DNA of 64,000 bases, from assembly GCA_037179515.1 (NCBI GenBank), contig JAXCGZ010019277.1, positions 1 to 64,000 of the forward strand. Direction: 5' to 3'. The notes under the pieces were generated by a model. The model had not been told where the DNA came from. It worked only from the letters and a program-made list of their open reading frames with translations, and did not search any database. A program made the translations under genes and the position numbers. Numbering within the stretch: position 1 is the stretch's first letter; each line of letters starts with the position of its first letter. Below, in pieces: positions 1 through 10,056 of the stretch. The stretch is from Halocaridina rubra. Lineage: Eukaryota; Arthropoda; Malacostraca; Decapoda; Atyidae.

Positions 1-1263
1 ACAGTTCCAATGCTTATTACTGATTTACAATCAATATGGTAAAACACTCTATTTAGGATAAAGGAAGAATCTACGAGATAAATACAGTATTCATTCAATT
101 TTGGTTATCAAGAACTTTGCAATGAAAAAAAAGGGTGCAAAACCACCTTTTGAGGTATTTGCAACTTATAACTCAAAACACTTTATCCCCAACATATGAA
201 GAATTAGCAAGATAAATACAGCATGCATTCAATAAATTGTGGTTAACAGGAAATATGTGCAAAGCCAACAGGGTAATATTACTTTTTAATTATTTGCAGT
301 TTATAGCATAAAACACTTTAGCTAAATGATTAATTATTTGCAGTTTATATAGCAAATAGCTTTATTGACGAGTTTTTGACGTAAAACACTTTATTTACGA
401 TGATAGAAAGAGGTGAAATGAAATTAGAATTTATTAGGAAAAGAGATAGATTTTTACGGGCTAATAACCAGTCTTCAGAGGATGAGATTTTCGTTTATCA
501 CATTCAATGAAAAGAAACTTCTTAACAATGTATATCAGCTGTAATTTCCAGGTTAAGGAATTAACTTTGGCAAGTGAGATTCCAGTTTGGGAATATACAA
601 AATTTCGTTTGTATGGGAATGGAATCTGAGAATAAAATTCGTAAGATTTAGCTAGTAACGAATGTAACTAATTCTCGAAAAAAAAAACAATTTGCTTGAC
701 CCACGAGCTTTACTATACACTATCCCTCACCTTGTTGTGCCAGAGGAATTCCTGTGAAGATGTCACGTAAAAAAGGTTTGAAATAAACTTAGACTGCTCA
801 GGCGAGATGTTGCCTCTTGGAAGTTTTGCGCCAAAAAAGAGCGTCTCATTGTCCCTCCTGGTGAGTTCATCTGTAGGATACATTTCTAGAGCAGTAGCTG
901 GCTCTGATATCATTTAAGGACTATTTTAGTGGTGGTCCCTGGCAGGCAATTATGGCAGAGATGCAAGGGAGAGACAGTATTCTTAGGTGCAACAAGTGGA
1001 AGCAAATAAAATAAAGCGAGAATAATAATGAAAAGTTAGGTTACTGGTAAACAATCTCCAGAACGTTCTTGGCTCGTAGGAAATGGAAAATAGGAGTAGC
1101 CTTTATATCGGGACTATACTTCTACACGTACAAGAAGAGTAAATAAGGTATATTTAAAATTAGCTATAAGCTAAAATATAAATTGCAAATAATCATAATC
1201 TGCAAAAGTCAAGAAGTGGGAATTATTTTTTTAGTTGGAAAAATAACAGTTAAGTTACTAAAT
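1..1263. other. AT-rich intergenic sequence, no gene recognised
   Basis: I see no supportable gene here. The first 400 bases repeat short AT-rich phrases such as tatttgcagtttat and aaaacacttta, suggesting old dispersed repeat material. A 66-codon reading frame on the minus strand at 713-913 contains both a pyrimidine-rich acceptor-like stretch and an AAG/GTGAGG donor-like site, but its translation resembles no family I know. It lies downstream of the P450 gene on the same strand. Confidence 0.5.
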
Positions 1264-1560
1264 TAATTAATAAGGCATCTAACAGCCTCTGGTGACTTTG
1301 AGAGAAACACTCTGTCACAAAGGACAAGTGATAAAGCATCATCAAGATCAGATTTGGAAAGGTGATTCACTTAGCCCTGAGAGAGTATCAAGTGCTCCTT
1401 CTAGTCCTGAGAAATTGGTGATGGAACCTAGTGCACCTTCATTACCCAAGTCTCTGGTAGTACATAGATCTAGCAGAGTTTCACGTGACTTGTAGGGGAG
1501 TGGTGTAGCAACTTGGAAAGTAAATAAGTTGTTTCTTTCCAGTAACTATTTGAGGTTTCC
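1264..1560 (+). pseudogene. Ty3/gypsy pol C-terminal tail and LTR-start relic
   Basis: A 67-codon frame at 1292-1495 reads HHQDQIW near its start, then a Ser/Pro-rich linker, and ends HRSSRVSRDL followed by a stop. This is the layout of the C-terminal tail after integrase in many gypsy elements (an RRHxDQ-type motif, a low-complexity linker, then an RRSxRxRK-type end). A purine run (taggggag) follows the stop and could be a polypurine tract, with the next bases tggtgtagcaac being the start of an LTR that is lost in the TAA microsatellite. The rest of the element is absent. Assignment rests on the tail pattern only. Confidence 0.4.

Positions 1561-1561
<1 letters not shown>

Positions 1562-1650
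<89 letters not shown>
1562..1650. repeat. (TAA)n microsatellite, left flank of BEL element
   Basis: An essentially perfect ATA/TAA triplet run that ends exactly where the BEL LTR begins. The same triplet repeat resumes just after the other LTR at 8816, so the retrotransposon appears to have inserted into this microsatellite. Confidence 0.9.
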
Positions 1651-1692
1651 TGTGGTGATCTGTCTATCACACACAGTTTCATTAGTTATACC

Positions 1693-1731
<39 letters not shown>

Positions 1732-2617
1732 TTAATACCATAAGTAGCATGCATCAGCCTACATGTATATATTCGTTTGAGAGACTATATTATAACTATC
1801 ATTTATTTTGTCATTAATTCATCATTTTCTCATGAATAAATGGGATTTGTTTGTAAAGGTAATCTAAATCTTAGGAAGTCCTTAATTATGTAAAATATGA
1901 TAAAAATATATCCCTTTATTTTAGAATGTGATGCTCGTTTGATTTGTTTACAGAACGGATGAGGACTCTCTCTGAAGACAGCACCAGGTGATGACCTATT
2001 CTTAGAGACTCGTAAAATTCGTGTAAATTTACGGGCCTCCCATTTCGCCCCTTGGACTAGTGCTGTCGAATTTGTCAAGCAGTGACTGTTTCAATATTAT
2101 ATAAAGTTCTTGGATTTTGAACAATCATTATTTCGATATTACGTGTTCTTTGTTTTGATGTGTCCAGCAGTCGTGCCTGGAGCTATAACTCTTTGTCATT
2201 TTTCGTAAAATTCACCTTATTGCCGCCTAAACTAGAGTAAAATTTATCCTTTTCTTTTAAGCTGAAATATTGCTCTCCATTATAATGTTAATTTTTTTCA
2301 ATATATTTTTACATTTTATTGATGAGTCTTTAATATAAGCCTGGATTTATGCAGTGTTCAGTTTAATATTACTTAGTGTATGTGTGTCATTAACCAGTGG
2401 GAGTTCTCCACTACTATTAAGCAAACATAACTTATGCCCTTCCCCTTTAGTACCGTACAGTTTGTCTGTTACATTTAACTATAAGTCAGTTAAGTTTTAG
2501 CCCAACTTTACTTGAAGTCGGTTGAGTAAATATTATTGTGTACGGTAGCCTGCAAAATCTGAGAGTAGACTATTCATTGACCAGGTGAAAGCAGGCATTC
2601 TGGGAATAGTCACCACA
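1651..2617 (+). repeat. BEL/Pao 5' LTR
   Basis: This 967-bp direct repeat is present again at 7867-8815. It starts TGTGGTGA and ends TCACCACA, a perfect 8-bp terminal inverted repeat with the canonical TG...CA. It contains an expanded (TG)n tract at about 1696-1727 that is much shorter in the 3' copy. By eye the two LTRs differ by roughly two dozen substitutions plus small indels, so the insertion is not recent. Reading frames within the LTR on either strand are not genes. Confidence 0.92.
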
Positions 2618-2966
2618 TATTCTAGTTTTTTCTGGTCCTTTGAAACAGATTAAGCCTAGCCTAGCTAGCATACTTTACTACATTTACTGAATGAAATTTG
2701 GAATAGGCTACCTTTGGTATTGTTTTTGAACTTTGATATTAAAACGCTGTACATAAATCCATGACATATTTTTTGTGATATCACCGCTGATGTCGAATTC
2801 TTTAGTCCAAGGGAAGGTTTAGATTAGCTATTTGAATACATGCGTGTGCAATCAAATGTACCTAGGATATAGATATTATAATCCTAGTGAATTTAGGCAT
2901 TAGTTTAGTTTGGCCACCTAGCCAAAATTATTGTGATTTGTATAAGGTAAAGTTTAATCCAGCAAG
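2618..2966 (+). other. BEL/Pao leader (5' UTR)
   Basis: This is the untranslated region between the 5' LTR and the gag-pol start. No other feature is recognised apart from the putative primer-binding site. Confidence 0.6.
2633..2648 (+). promoter_or_regulatory. Putative tRNA primer-binding site of BEL element
   Basis: The sequence tggtcctttgaaacag begins 16 bases after the 5' LTR with TGG, as expected for pairing with the CCA end of a tRNA primer. The specific tRNA is not assigned. Confidence 0.4.
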
Positions 2967-5900
2967 ATGTCTTTACCATCAATCGGTGAAATTAAAGCGT
3001 TTGAACTTTACAAGGTTGTAACCGATGATCTGATAGATATGCTCAGTTCTATAGAACATGACCTTAAAGCGTCTCCTCCACCATCCTTACGGTCGTTACA
3101 GTTTTCAGAAGCAGAACTTACAAAGTTGTACAAGGCCATTGATGTACATTGGACAGCTAGCCAAGATGCTATTGATAGTACCCAGCTTAGCCAAGTTTCT
3201 AGAGAGCACAGAACTCTGAAACGTTATTCCTATAAAGTGCTCATACAAATTAAGTCAGCTATAGATGATCATTTGTCCTTTGGTAGTCAAGCACAAGCTA
3301 CAACTAGTCAAGCTCCTAGTCAGACAGTAGTACCTGCTGGACCCCTTCCACACCCTTAGTTGCCTGAGATTAAGATTCCTGAATTTGATGGTCAGTTGAG
3401 TCAGTGGAATTGTTTTTGGGATTCCTTTAGTAGTTTAATTGATAGTCGTCAAGACATTGAGCCAGTATTGAAATTTAGCATGCGCAGATCTTATTTGAGA
3501 GGTAAAGCTTATAGAACCATTGAAGGTCTTCCCATAACTAGTGGTAATTACAGTAGAGCATTAAGTGTGTTGAGAAAAAGCTTTGCTGACAATGACCTTT
3601 TGTTGCAATAATTACATTTAGATTTGATGAACATCAAACTCCCTGAACATAATTTAACTGAGTTGACTGAAATTCAGTTAACATTTCAACATTTGTTGAT
3701 GCAAATAGAGGGTGTAGCCCAAGTACCTTGTGATGACTACCTAATAAAAGACATAATTGCTAAGAAACTTAGCCCTAAAACTTTAGAGTACCTTTTTAAT
3801 AAGTACAGTACTTATACTTTGACTATTACACAATTGAAGGATGGTATTGGACACCTTATCAAGGTCATGGAATGTTCTCGTATTCTCTCTGATCAGTCTA
3901 GGAATAAGCAAGGTTCACATTCTGATGCACATTCCAAAACTAAATTAGTAGTTAGTCAGAATTCTAGTACAAATTCTAATCATAGGTTTAGTACAGTACC
4001 TAAACAAGTAGTTGTGTCCCAGACTCAAAATAAGTCTAATTCGTCATCTAGCAATTCAAGTACTTGGCATAAACCTTGTCTCTTTTGTAAGGATATTCAT
4101 AATACTAAGTTTTAATCTAATTACGCAACTCGTGATGCCAGGAAGAACAGAGTTAGAGAGTTAGAACTATGTTTCGTGTGTATGCAGAAAGGCCATAGAG
4201 CCTCACAGTGTAGAGACACGGCTGAGTGTAGAAATTGTAATGGCAAACATCATACCTTTCTCTGCATGAAACTAACCAACCGTAGTACTACAGTTAATCA
4301 AGTGTCAGTTGCGTCTAATGCCCCAACAGTTATTAATAATGGAACTAACCTTAACAGTAACATTTCCACTAATCAAGTAGTAGTGGATGATAAGTTTAGA
4401 ATCCTATCAGGAAGAGATGACAGTGTCGCTAATTCTGTTCAAACAGATGTCCAGACTAATAAGGTTCCACTTCCTTATGTAGCACTTCCTACAGCAATTG
4501 TTAAGATTTCTGGTGCTGGGGTACGTGAAACAGTTAGGATGTTTTTAGATACCGGTGCTCAACGGTCTTTCATTCATTCTGCAGTTGTAAAGCGCCTTAA
4601 ACTCAATCCAGTGTTTCGTATCTCACTTAAACTGACTTCAGTTGGTAATCAAGCCGAAAACATTTTGTGTGACGTCGTTCGTGTTGTAGTACGCATTGGT
4701 ACACAACATATTCCGATTCATGCTGTCGTCTATGATAAGGTTAACACTACGTTATATGTACCTGGCATTGCTAGTGTTGCAGAAACACTCAGCAAAAAGG
4801 GGATCAAACTTGCAGATCCTAACATTGATTCTGATGTGATTAGTGACATACGTATGGTAATTGGTGCAGATTACTATTCTAGATTTGTGACCAAACGTAC
4901 TTTCTATTCCGGAATTACACTTTTGTCTAGTCCAGCAGGTTTGATTATCTTTGGACCTATGCCAAAGTGGGCAATTAGTTCTCAGTCAGTTAACACAGTT
5001 AATGGGCAACATGTGCTTTGTGCTCGTGTAGGAGTACAAACCCTTGAGTCCGAAGTTCAGAACCATTGGAATTTAGATGTTATTGGTATTAAGAATGAAA
5101 CTTTAACGCCTGAGGAAGTACAATCAGTGAGTCATTTTGAGTCCACTTGTCAGAAGGCAGACAATCAGTATTTTGTGGAATTACCCTTTAAGGGCACTGA
5201 GAGACCAGCAACTAACTATAGAAGAGCTTATGGTCAGCCCATGTCACTATCTAAATCCTTTGCAACTCGTCCAGAACTTTATGGACAATACTCAGAGATT
5301 TTTAATGAGTACATTGAATTGGGATTAATTGAGAAAATTGATAACTCTTCAGTTACAGACGGATTGACTCATTACTTACCTCATCATCCAGTCTACAAGA
5401 ATTCTCCTACCACTCCTATTAGAGTAGTGTTTAATGCTTCTAGTAGAGCTGATTTAAAATCAAAGAGTCTGAATGAATGTTTACTGACAGGTCCAAGCCT
5501 AACCCATAAAATTGTTGATTCACTCATTGAATTTTGTACTAACCCTGTAGCTACTGCATCAGACATTTCCAAAGCCTTCTTACGTATAGGTATTTTACCA
5601 AACTGCAGAGATTTCTGTAGATTCTTGTGGTTTGAGGATGAAACACTTCAGAAGGTAGTTACTTATAGATTTAAAGTAGTACTTTTTGGTGCAACATCAT
5701 CTCCCTTTTTGCTTCAGAAAACACTCACATATCACTTGGAGACACATTTACATCCAGTAGCTAAGTCTCTGATCTCTCATTTCTATGTAGATAACTTTGT
5801 TTGTACCTATTCAGACTCTGAACAGTTAAAAACAGAGTATCCCATTGTAAATTCTATTTTAGCAGAAGCCTCTATGCCATTACAAGGTTGGGTGAGTAAT

Positions 5901-6680
5901 GATGCAAAATTTAATGATGAAGTAGGTGTTAATCATGACCAATTGGATCTGAATAATATAAATGTTTTAGGAATTTCTTGAAATGTTGTAAACGATGAAA
6001 TCAAATTGTACTCCAGTAAGAAAGTGTGCAAGGAGGAGTGTGTGCATCATCAAATCACCAAGAGATCAGTTGTATCTGTAATTGCAAGTGTATTTGATCC
6101 TTTAGGATTGTTATCACCAATCTTGATCAAGGGAAAGTTATTCATTTCAAAATTATGGAGAAGCGTTATTGGGATGAACCTTTGCCAGAACCTTTAGTAC
6201 AAGAATTTTCAGTTATTTGCAGAGATTTGAATCAGATGTCAACCATTCAATATCCTAGAGTTGTAATTGTCCCTGGTGTATCAGATTTGCACATATTTTG
6301 TGATTCATCTAAAGTAGCTTATGGATTAGTAGCATATGCTGTGGACTTAAGAAGCAAACCTGGTGATATCATTATGAGTAAAGTAAGAGTATCACCAAAT
6401 CCTCCACTCACCATTCCTAAGTTAGAGTTACTCTCACTTACTTTAGCCTCAGTATTGGCTCAGACACTCTTGTCTAATGAGAAATTAGCATTCAAAGGTT
6501 GCACTATATGGTGTGATGATTCATCATCAGATGTTTTTGTGAGAAACAGAGTGTGTGAGATTCGCAATTTGCGATCTAAGTTTGATTTGAACATTTTACA
6601 TGTCCCATATAGAGAGAATCCTGCAGATATATTGACCAGAGGTGTTAGTGTATCAAAGTTGAATAGCAATGTCATGTATT
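2967..6680 (+). pseudogene. BEL/Pao gag-pol polyprotein, broken and 3'-truncated
   Basis: One frame runs from the ATG at 2967 to about 6150, interrupted by in-frame stops at 3357-3359, 3609-3611, 4113-4115 and 5979-5981, then continues after a frameshift near 6155. Domains in order: a gag region of the DUF1759 type (PEIKIPEFDGQLSQWNCFWD at 3363); Cys/His knuckles (CMQKGHRASQC, CRNCNGKHHTFLC, about 4178-4268); an aspartic protease of DUF1758/A16 type (FLDTGAQRSFI, about 4540); reverse transcriptase (FNASSRADLKSKS, DISKAFLRIGI, and the YVDN active site in HFYVDNFVC near 5785); and RNase H (HIFCDSSKVAYG near 6290). The integrase expected next is missing: at about 6680 the sequence passes directly into a minus-strand CR1-like LINE. 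The order protease-RT-RNase H with DUF1759/DUF1758 is typical of BEL/Pao. The element is inactive. Confidence 0.93.
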
Positions 6681-7850
6681 TACCTGATTGTATTTACCTA
6701 ATTGTGCTTACGGGAAAGAGCCCAAAGCTCGTATCTTCCCGTCTCCTGATCGCTTCCATTTTATACTTAGTGATACTTATCATACCTGTCCTTAAAACTA
6801 TGTATTGAGATAGCATTAACTACCTCCTCGCTTAGCCAATTCCAATTATCAACTACTCTTACACTGAAAAAGTATTTCCTTACATCCTGCAAAGAACTTT
6901 TCTTACGAAGCTTCAAACTATGACCTCTAGTTCTAGAGCCAGCCATATCAAAATATCGATCCATATCCACTCTATCATAATCATGAAGGAATTTAAAGAC
7001 TGTCACTATAGCCCCCCTCAAACTTCTAGCTTCGAGTCTGTCTAATTCCCTAATCCTCTCATCATAACTGAGATTGCGTATTTCTGGCACCAGTTTCGTG
7101 GCATGTCTTTGAACTTTTTCAAGCTTAGCTATGTGCTTTTACAAGTGTGGATTCCAAAAGGGGGCTGCATATTCGAGTTTTGGCCTCACATAGGTTACAT
7201 AAATATTTCTGAACATTCCCTTGTCCATGTGCCTGAAGGCTACCCATACATTTGATAAGAAGTCATATGCTGCCCTTACTATGCCATTTACATGTATATC
7301 TGGAGACAAATCTGCCAGTATGTTTACTCCTAGATCTCTCTCATTTTCTGTCTCTTGAAGTTGTACTCCAGCCACCGAGTAGTCAAGCTTGGGCCTTCTT
7401 GCACTTGTACCCATTCTCATTACCTTACATTTTGAAGTATTGAATTTCATTAGCCACTTTTCTGACCACTCATGCAGACTATTTAGATCCTCCTGAAGTT
7501 CTCTACCATTGTTCTCGTTTTTTACTTTCTTCACAATCTTTGCATCATTTGCAAACATATTAATGAATGAATTTACAGACTCTGGAAAGTCATTTACATA
7601 TACAAGGAACAAAAGTGGCCCTAAAACTGAACCCTGTGGAACTCCACTACTAACTCTTCTCCATTTAGACACTGAGTGTCTTACTCTAACCCTCTGTTCC
7701 CTTCCTTCTAAGTAAGTTTTTATCCATTCCAAGACATTTCCACCTATTCTAGCCATTGCTTGCAGCTTCCTAATAAGTCTCCCATGTGGAACAGTGTCAA
7801 ACGCTTTCTGGAAGTCTAGGAATATGCAATCTGCCCAGCCCCCTCTTACC
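6676..7850 (-). mobile_element. CR1-like LINE family A, copy A1 (5'-truncated, inside BEL)
   Basis: Read on the minus strand this contains the C-terminal half of a LINE reverse transcriptase, from the KAFDTVPHGRL region through GVPQGSVLGPL, the active site (here FANDAKIV, changed from FADD) and the CR1-type C-terminal region (SRTRGHSLKLRKK, FSVRVVDNWN). A stop interrupts the frame at the HL/KHIAK position (about 7140). The 3' end carries the family tail (cccgtaagcacaattagg plus a degenerate second unit). The 5' truncation is abrupt near 7850, only about 16 bases from the BEL 3' LTR. Confidence 0.9.
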
Positions 7851-7857
7851 CTTTTTT

Positions 7858-7866
7858 GGGGGAGAG
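7858..7866 (+). promoter_or_regulatory. BEL polypurine tract
   Basis: A purine run gggggagag ends immediately before the 3' LTR. This is the standard position of the plus-strand primer of an LTR retrotransposon. With the preceding few bases it is the only BEL internal sequence left on this side of the LINE. Confidence 0.7.
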
Positions 7867-8815
7867 TATGGTGATCGGTCTATCACACACAGTTTCATTA
7901 ATTATACCTTGTGTGTGTGTGTTATTTTTTTGTAATACCATAAGTAGTGTGCATCAGCCTACATGTATATATTCGTTTGAGAGACTATATTATAACAATC
8001 ATTTATTTTGTCATTAATTCATCATTTTCTCATGAATAAATGGGATTTGTTTGTAAAGTTAATCTAAATCTTAGGAAGTCCCTAATTATGTAAAATATGA
8101 AAAAAATATATCCCTTTATTTTAGAATGTGATGCTCGCCTGATTTGTTTACAGAACGGACAAGGACTCTCTCTGAAGACAGCACCAGGTGATGACCTATT
8201 CTTAGAGACTCGTAAAATTCGTGTAAATTTACGGGCCTCCCATTTCGCCCCTTGGACTAGTGCTGTCGAATTTGTCAAGCAGTGACTGTTTCAATATTAT
8301 ATAAAGTTCTTGGATTTTGAACAATCATTATTTCGATATTACGTGTTGTTTGTTTTGATGTGTCCAGCAGTCGTGCCTGGAGCTATAACTCTTTGTCATT
8401 TTTTGTAAAATTCACCTTATTGCCGCCTAAACTAGAGTAAAATTTAACCTTTTCTTTTAAGCTGAAATATTGCTCTCCATTATAATGTTAAGTTTTTTCA
8501 ATATATTTTTACATTTTATTGATGAGTCTTTAATATAAGCCTGGATTTATGCAGTGTTCAGTTTAATATTATTTAGTGCATGTGTCATTAACCAGTGGGA
8601 GTTCTCCACTACTATTAAGCAAACATATCTCATGCCCTTCCCCTTTAGTACCGTACAGTTTGTCTTTTACATTTAACTATAAGTCAGTTAAGTTTTAGCC
8701 CAACTTTACTTGAAGTTGGTTGAGTAAATATTATTGTGTACGGTAGCCTGCAAAATCTGAGAGCAGACTATTCATTGACCAGGTGAAAGCAGGCATTCTG
8801 GGAATAGTCACCACA
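7867..8815 (+). repeat. BEL/Pao 3' LTR
   Basis: This is the partner of 1651-2617. Its first four bases are TATG where the 5' LTR has TGTG, and it ends TCACCACA. The internal (TG)n is short (about five units). It is followed directly by ATA/TAA triplets. Confidence 0.92.
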
Positions 8816-8827
8816 ATATAATAATAA

Positions 8828-8892
<65 letters not shown>

Positions 8893-8917
8893 TAATAATA
8901 ATAATAATAATAATAAG
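8816..8917. repeat. (TAA)n microsatellite, right flank of BEL element
   Basis: An imperfect ATA/TAA run adjoining the 3' LTR. It is the right half of the microsatellite split by the BEL insertion. Confidence 0.85.
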
Positions 8918-9523
8918 TTAGTTTGTTAATTTTTGCTTAAATGAGTTTAACATTTTATACTATATATACCTAAACAGATATATATAGTATTGTCCCTCGT
9001 TTTCTATATATTAAGAAATTGTTTTACACGTTCAGAGTTGGGTGCTCAGCTTTGTGTTACTGATTCGTTATTGGATTTCCCGGTCTTGAATATCTACTAC
9101 ATTTAAGGATAGTTATTTCTTTGGTCCTATTTATATGTACTAATATTTACTAACCTTGGTGTCTAGAAATTTGTTATTTTGTTTTTTTCCGGGTAAATCT
9201 GTACCTTACCTATTCTCCGGCACCTAACCATTTACTCTACGGTACCATATGATAGTTTGGTAAGTTGGATAAATCTAAGCTAGGCTGTTTATTTATGAGA
9301 TGCATAATTACATATGTTTTCCCTTGGGGTTATAACAATAACATTAATGAATAACGTCTGTACAATTAAATGCATGTGACAGTCTCATCTTATATAGATT
9401 ACTACAGTAAATTCTTATACAATGAAGAAGTGAGTGAGCATATATGCCTAGATTTATATTAGTAGCACCTCTTACATATAATATCTGCTCTCAATTTTTG
9501 CTATACAATAGTGAAACACTGCT
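8918..9523 (-). other. Region downstream of the P450 stop; possible 3' UTR
   Basis: AT-rich sequence immediately 3' (minus strand) of the P450 stop codon. An AATAAA-type hexamer occurs on the minus strand at 9288-9293, about 235 bases after the stop, and could be the polyadenylation signal. No coding sequence or recognised repeat is seen. Confidence 0.35.
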
Positions 9524-9705
9524 TCACTGTCGGATGGTTATAAGAAGTTCCTGATCTTTTGCAAAGTTTGACAAAGGAAATGAGTCTGGAGAGAGATCGA
9601 TACTTTTACCCTTGGGTGGTGAAAATGTGAAATTCTGCAGAAGAGCAGCTGTGAAAATGCTCAGTTCCATTCTTGCCAAGGACTCTCCTAAACAGCTTCT
9701 CCTTC
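9524..9705 (-). CDS. Cytochrome P450 (CYP2 clan), last exon with haem Cys loop
   Basis: On the minus strand an acceptor (tatatttttgaag) precedes an exon beginning in phase 1 and reading [20 protein letters not shown], then a C-terminal part ending QELLITIRQ and a TGA stop. GRRSCLGE is the second half of the P450 Cys-loop signature FxxGxRxCxG, where the Cys is the axial haem ligand; the L-helix residues SLARMEL follow as expected. The intron splits the signature just before GRR, an intron position familiar in CYP2-clan genes. P450s of this clan are normally endoplasmic-reticulum haem monooxygenases reduced by NADPH-P450 reductase; substrate cannot be inferred. The exon is intact. The preceding exon (PERF region) was not found. 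The other three exons are at 29894-30011, 30274-30454 and 50809-50920. Confidence 0.93.
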
Positions 9706-9933
9706 CTTCAAAAATATAAAGAAAGAACATTATGAAGGCAATTAAAGTACGAAATATTTATGCAAATATTTTGACTAATACATTATGAAGTGTGTTTACA
9801 CTGTTATTTTAATTGACAAAATTAACAATTTCAAAAATTACTTGAATCTCAATGGATGTTATTCTCTTTATATATGACTGTCATGTAAAACTGTGGTAAA
9901 TCAAGCTTAATGCAGAAGGCAAGATTTTTAAGT
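9706..9933 (-). other. P450 intron sequence
   Basis: This is the 5'-adjacent part (minus strand) of the intron before the last exon. It is AT-rich with no coding signal. It ends at the 3' LTR of Gypsy-1. Confidence 0.6.
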
Positions 9934-10056
9934 AGGGGAGCGTGAGAGTGGTCACTCGTACGATGGTTCTTACTCTTCTTTTTATTTACATGAAGGATTT
10001 CATTCGGACGTCAATAGAAATAGTTTACTAACAATTTATATTTAGACTACATTACA
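9934..10056 (-). repeat. Gypsy-1 3' LTR (short)
   Basis: About 123 bp, matching 25604-25726. On the minus strand it starts TGTAATGTAG directly after a purine-rich tract (revcomp of cccctccaccctt at 10057-10069). The two copies share long runs around ggacgtca and actcttctt but differ at many positions, so the element is old. The outer boundary is approximate. Confidence 0.7.

Noticed and set aside
1529..1735. Open frame encoding poly-Ile then poly-Val/Cys
   Set aside because: It is a translation of (TAA)n and (TG)n microsatellites plus LTR sequence.
1830..2078. Conserved small protein also found at 8030-8278
   Set aside because: The two frames lie in the paired BEL LTRs; similarity reflects LTR identity.
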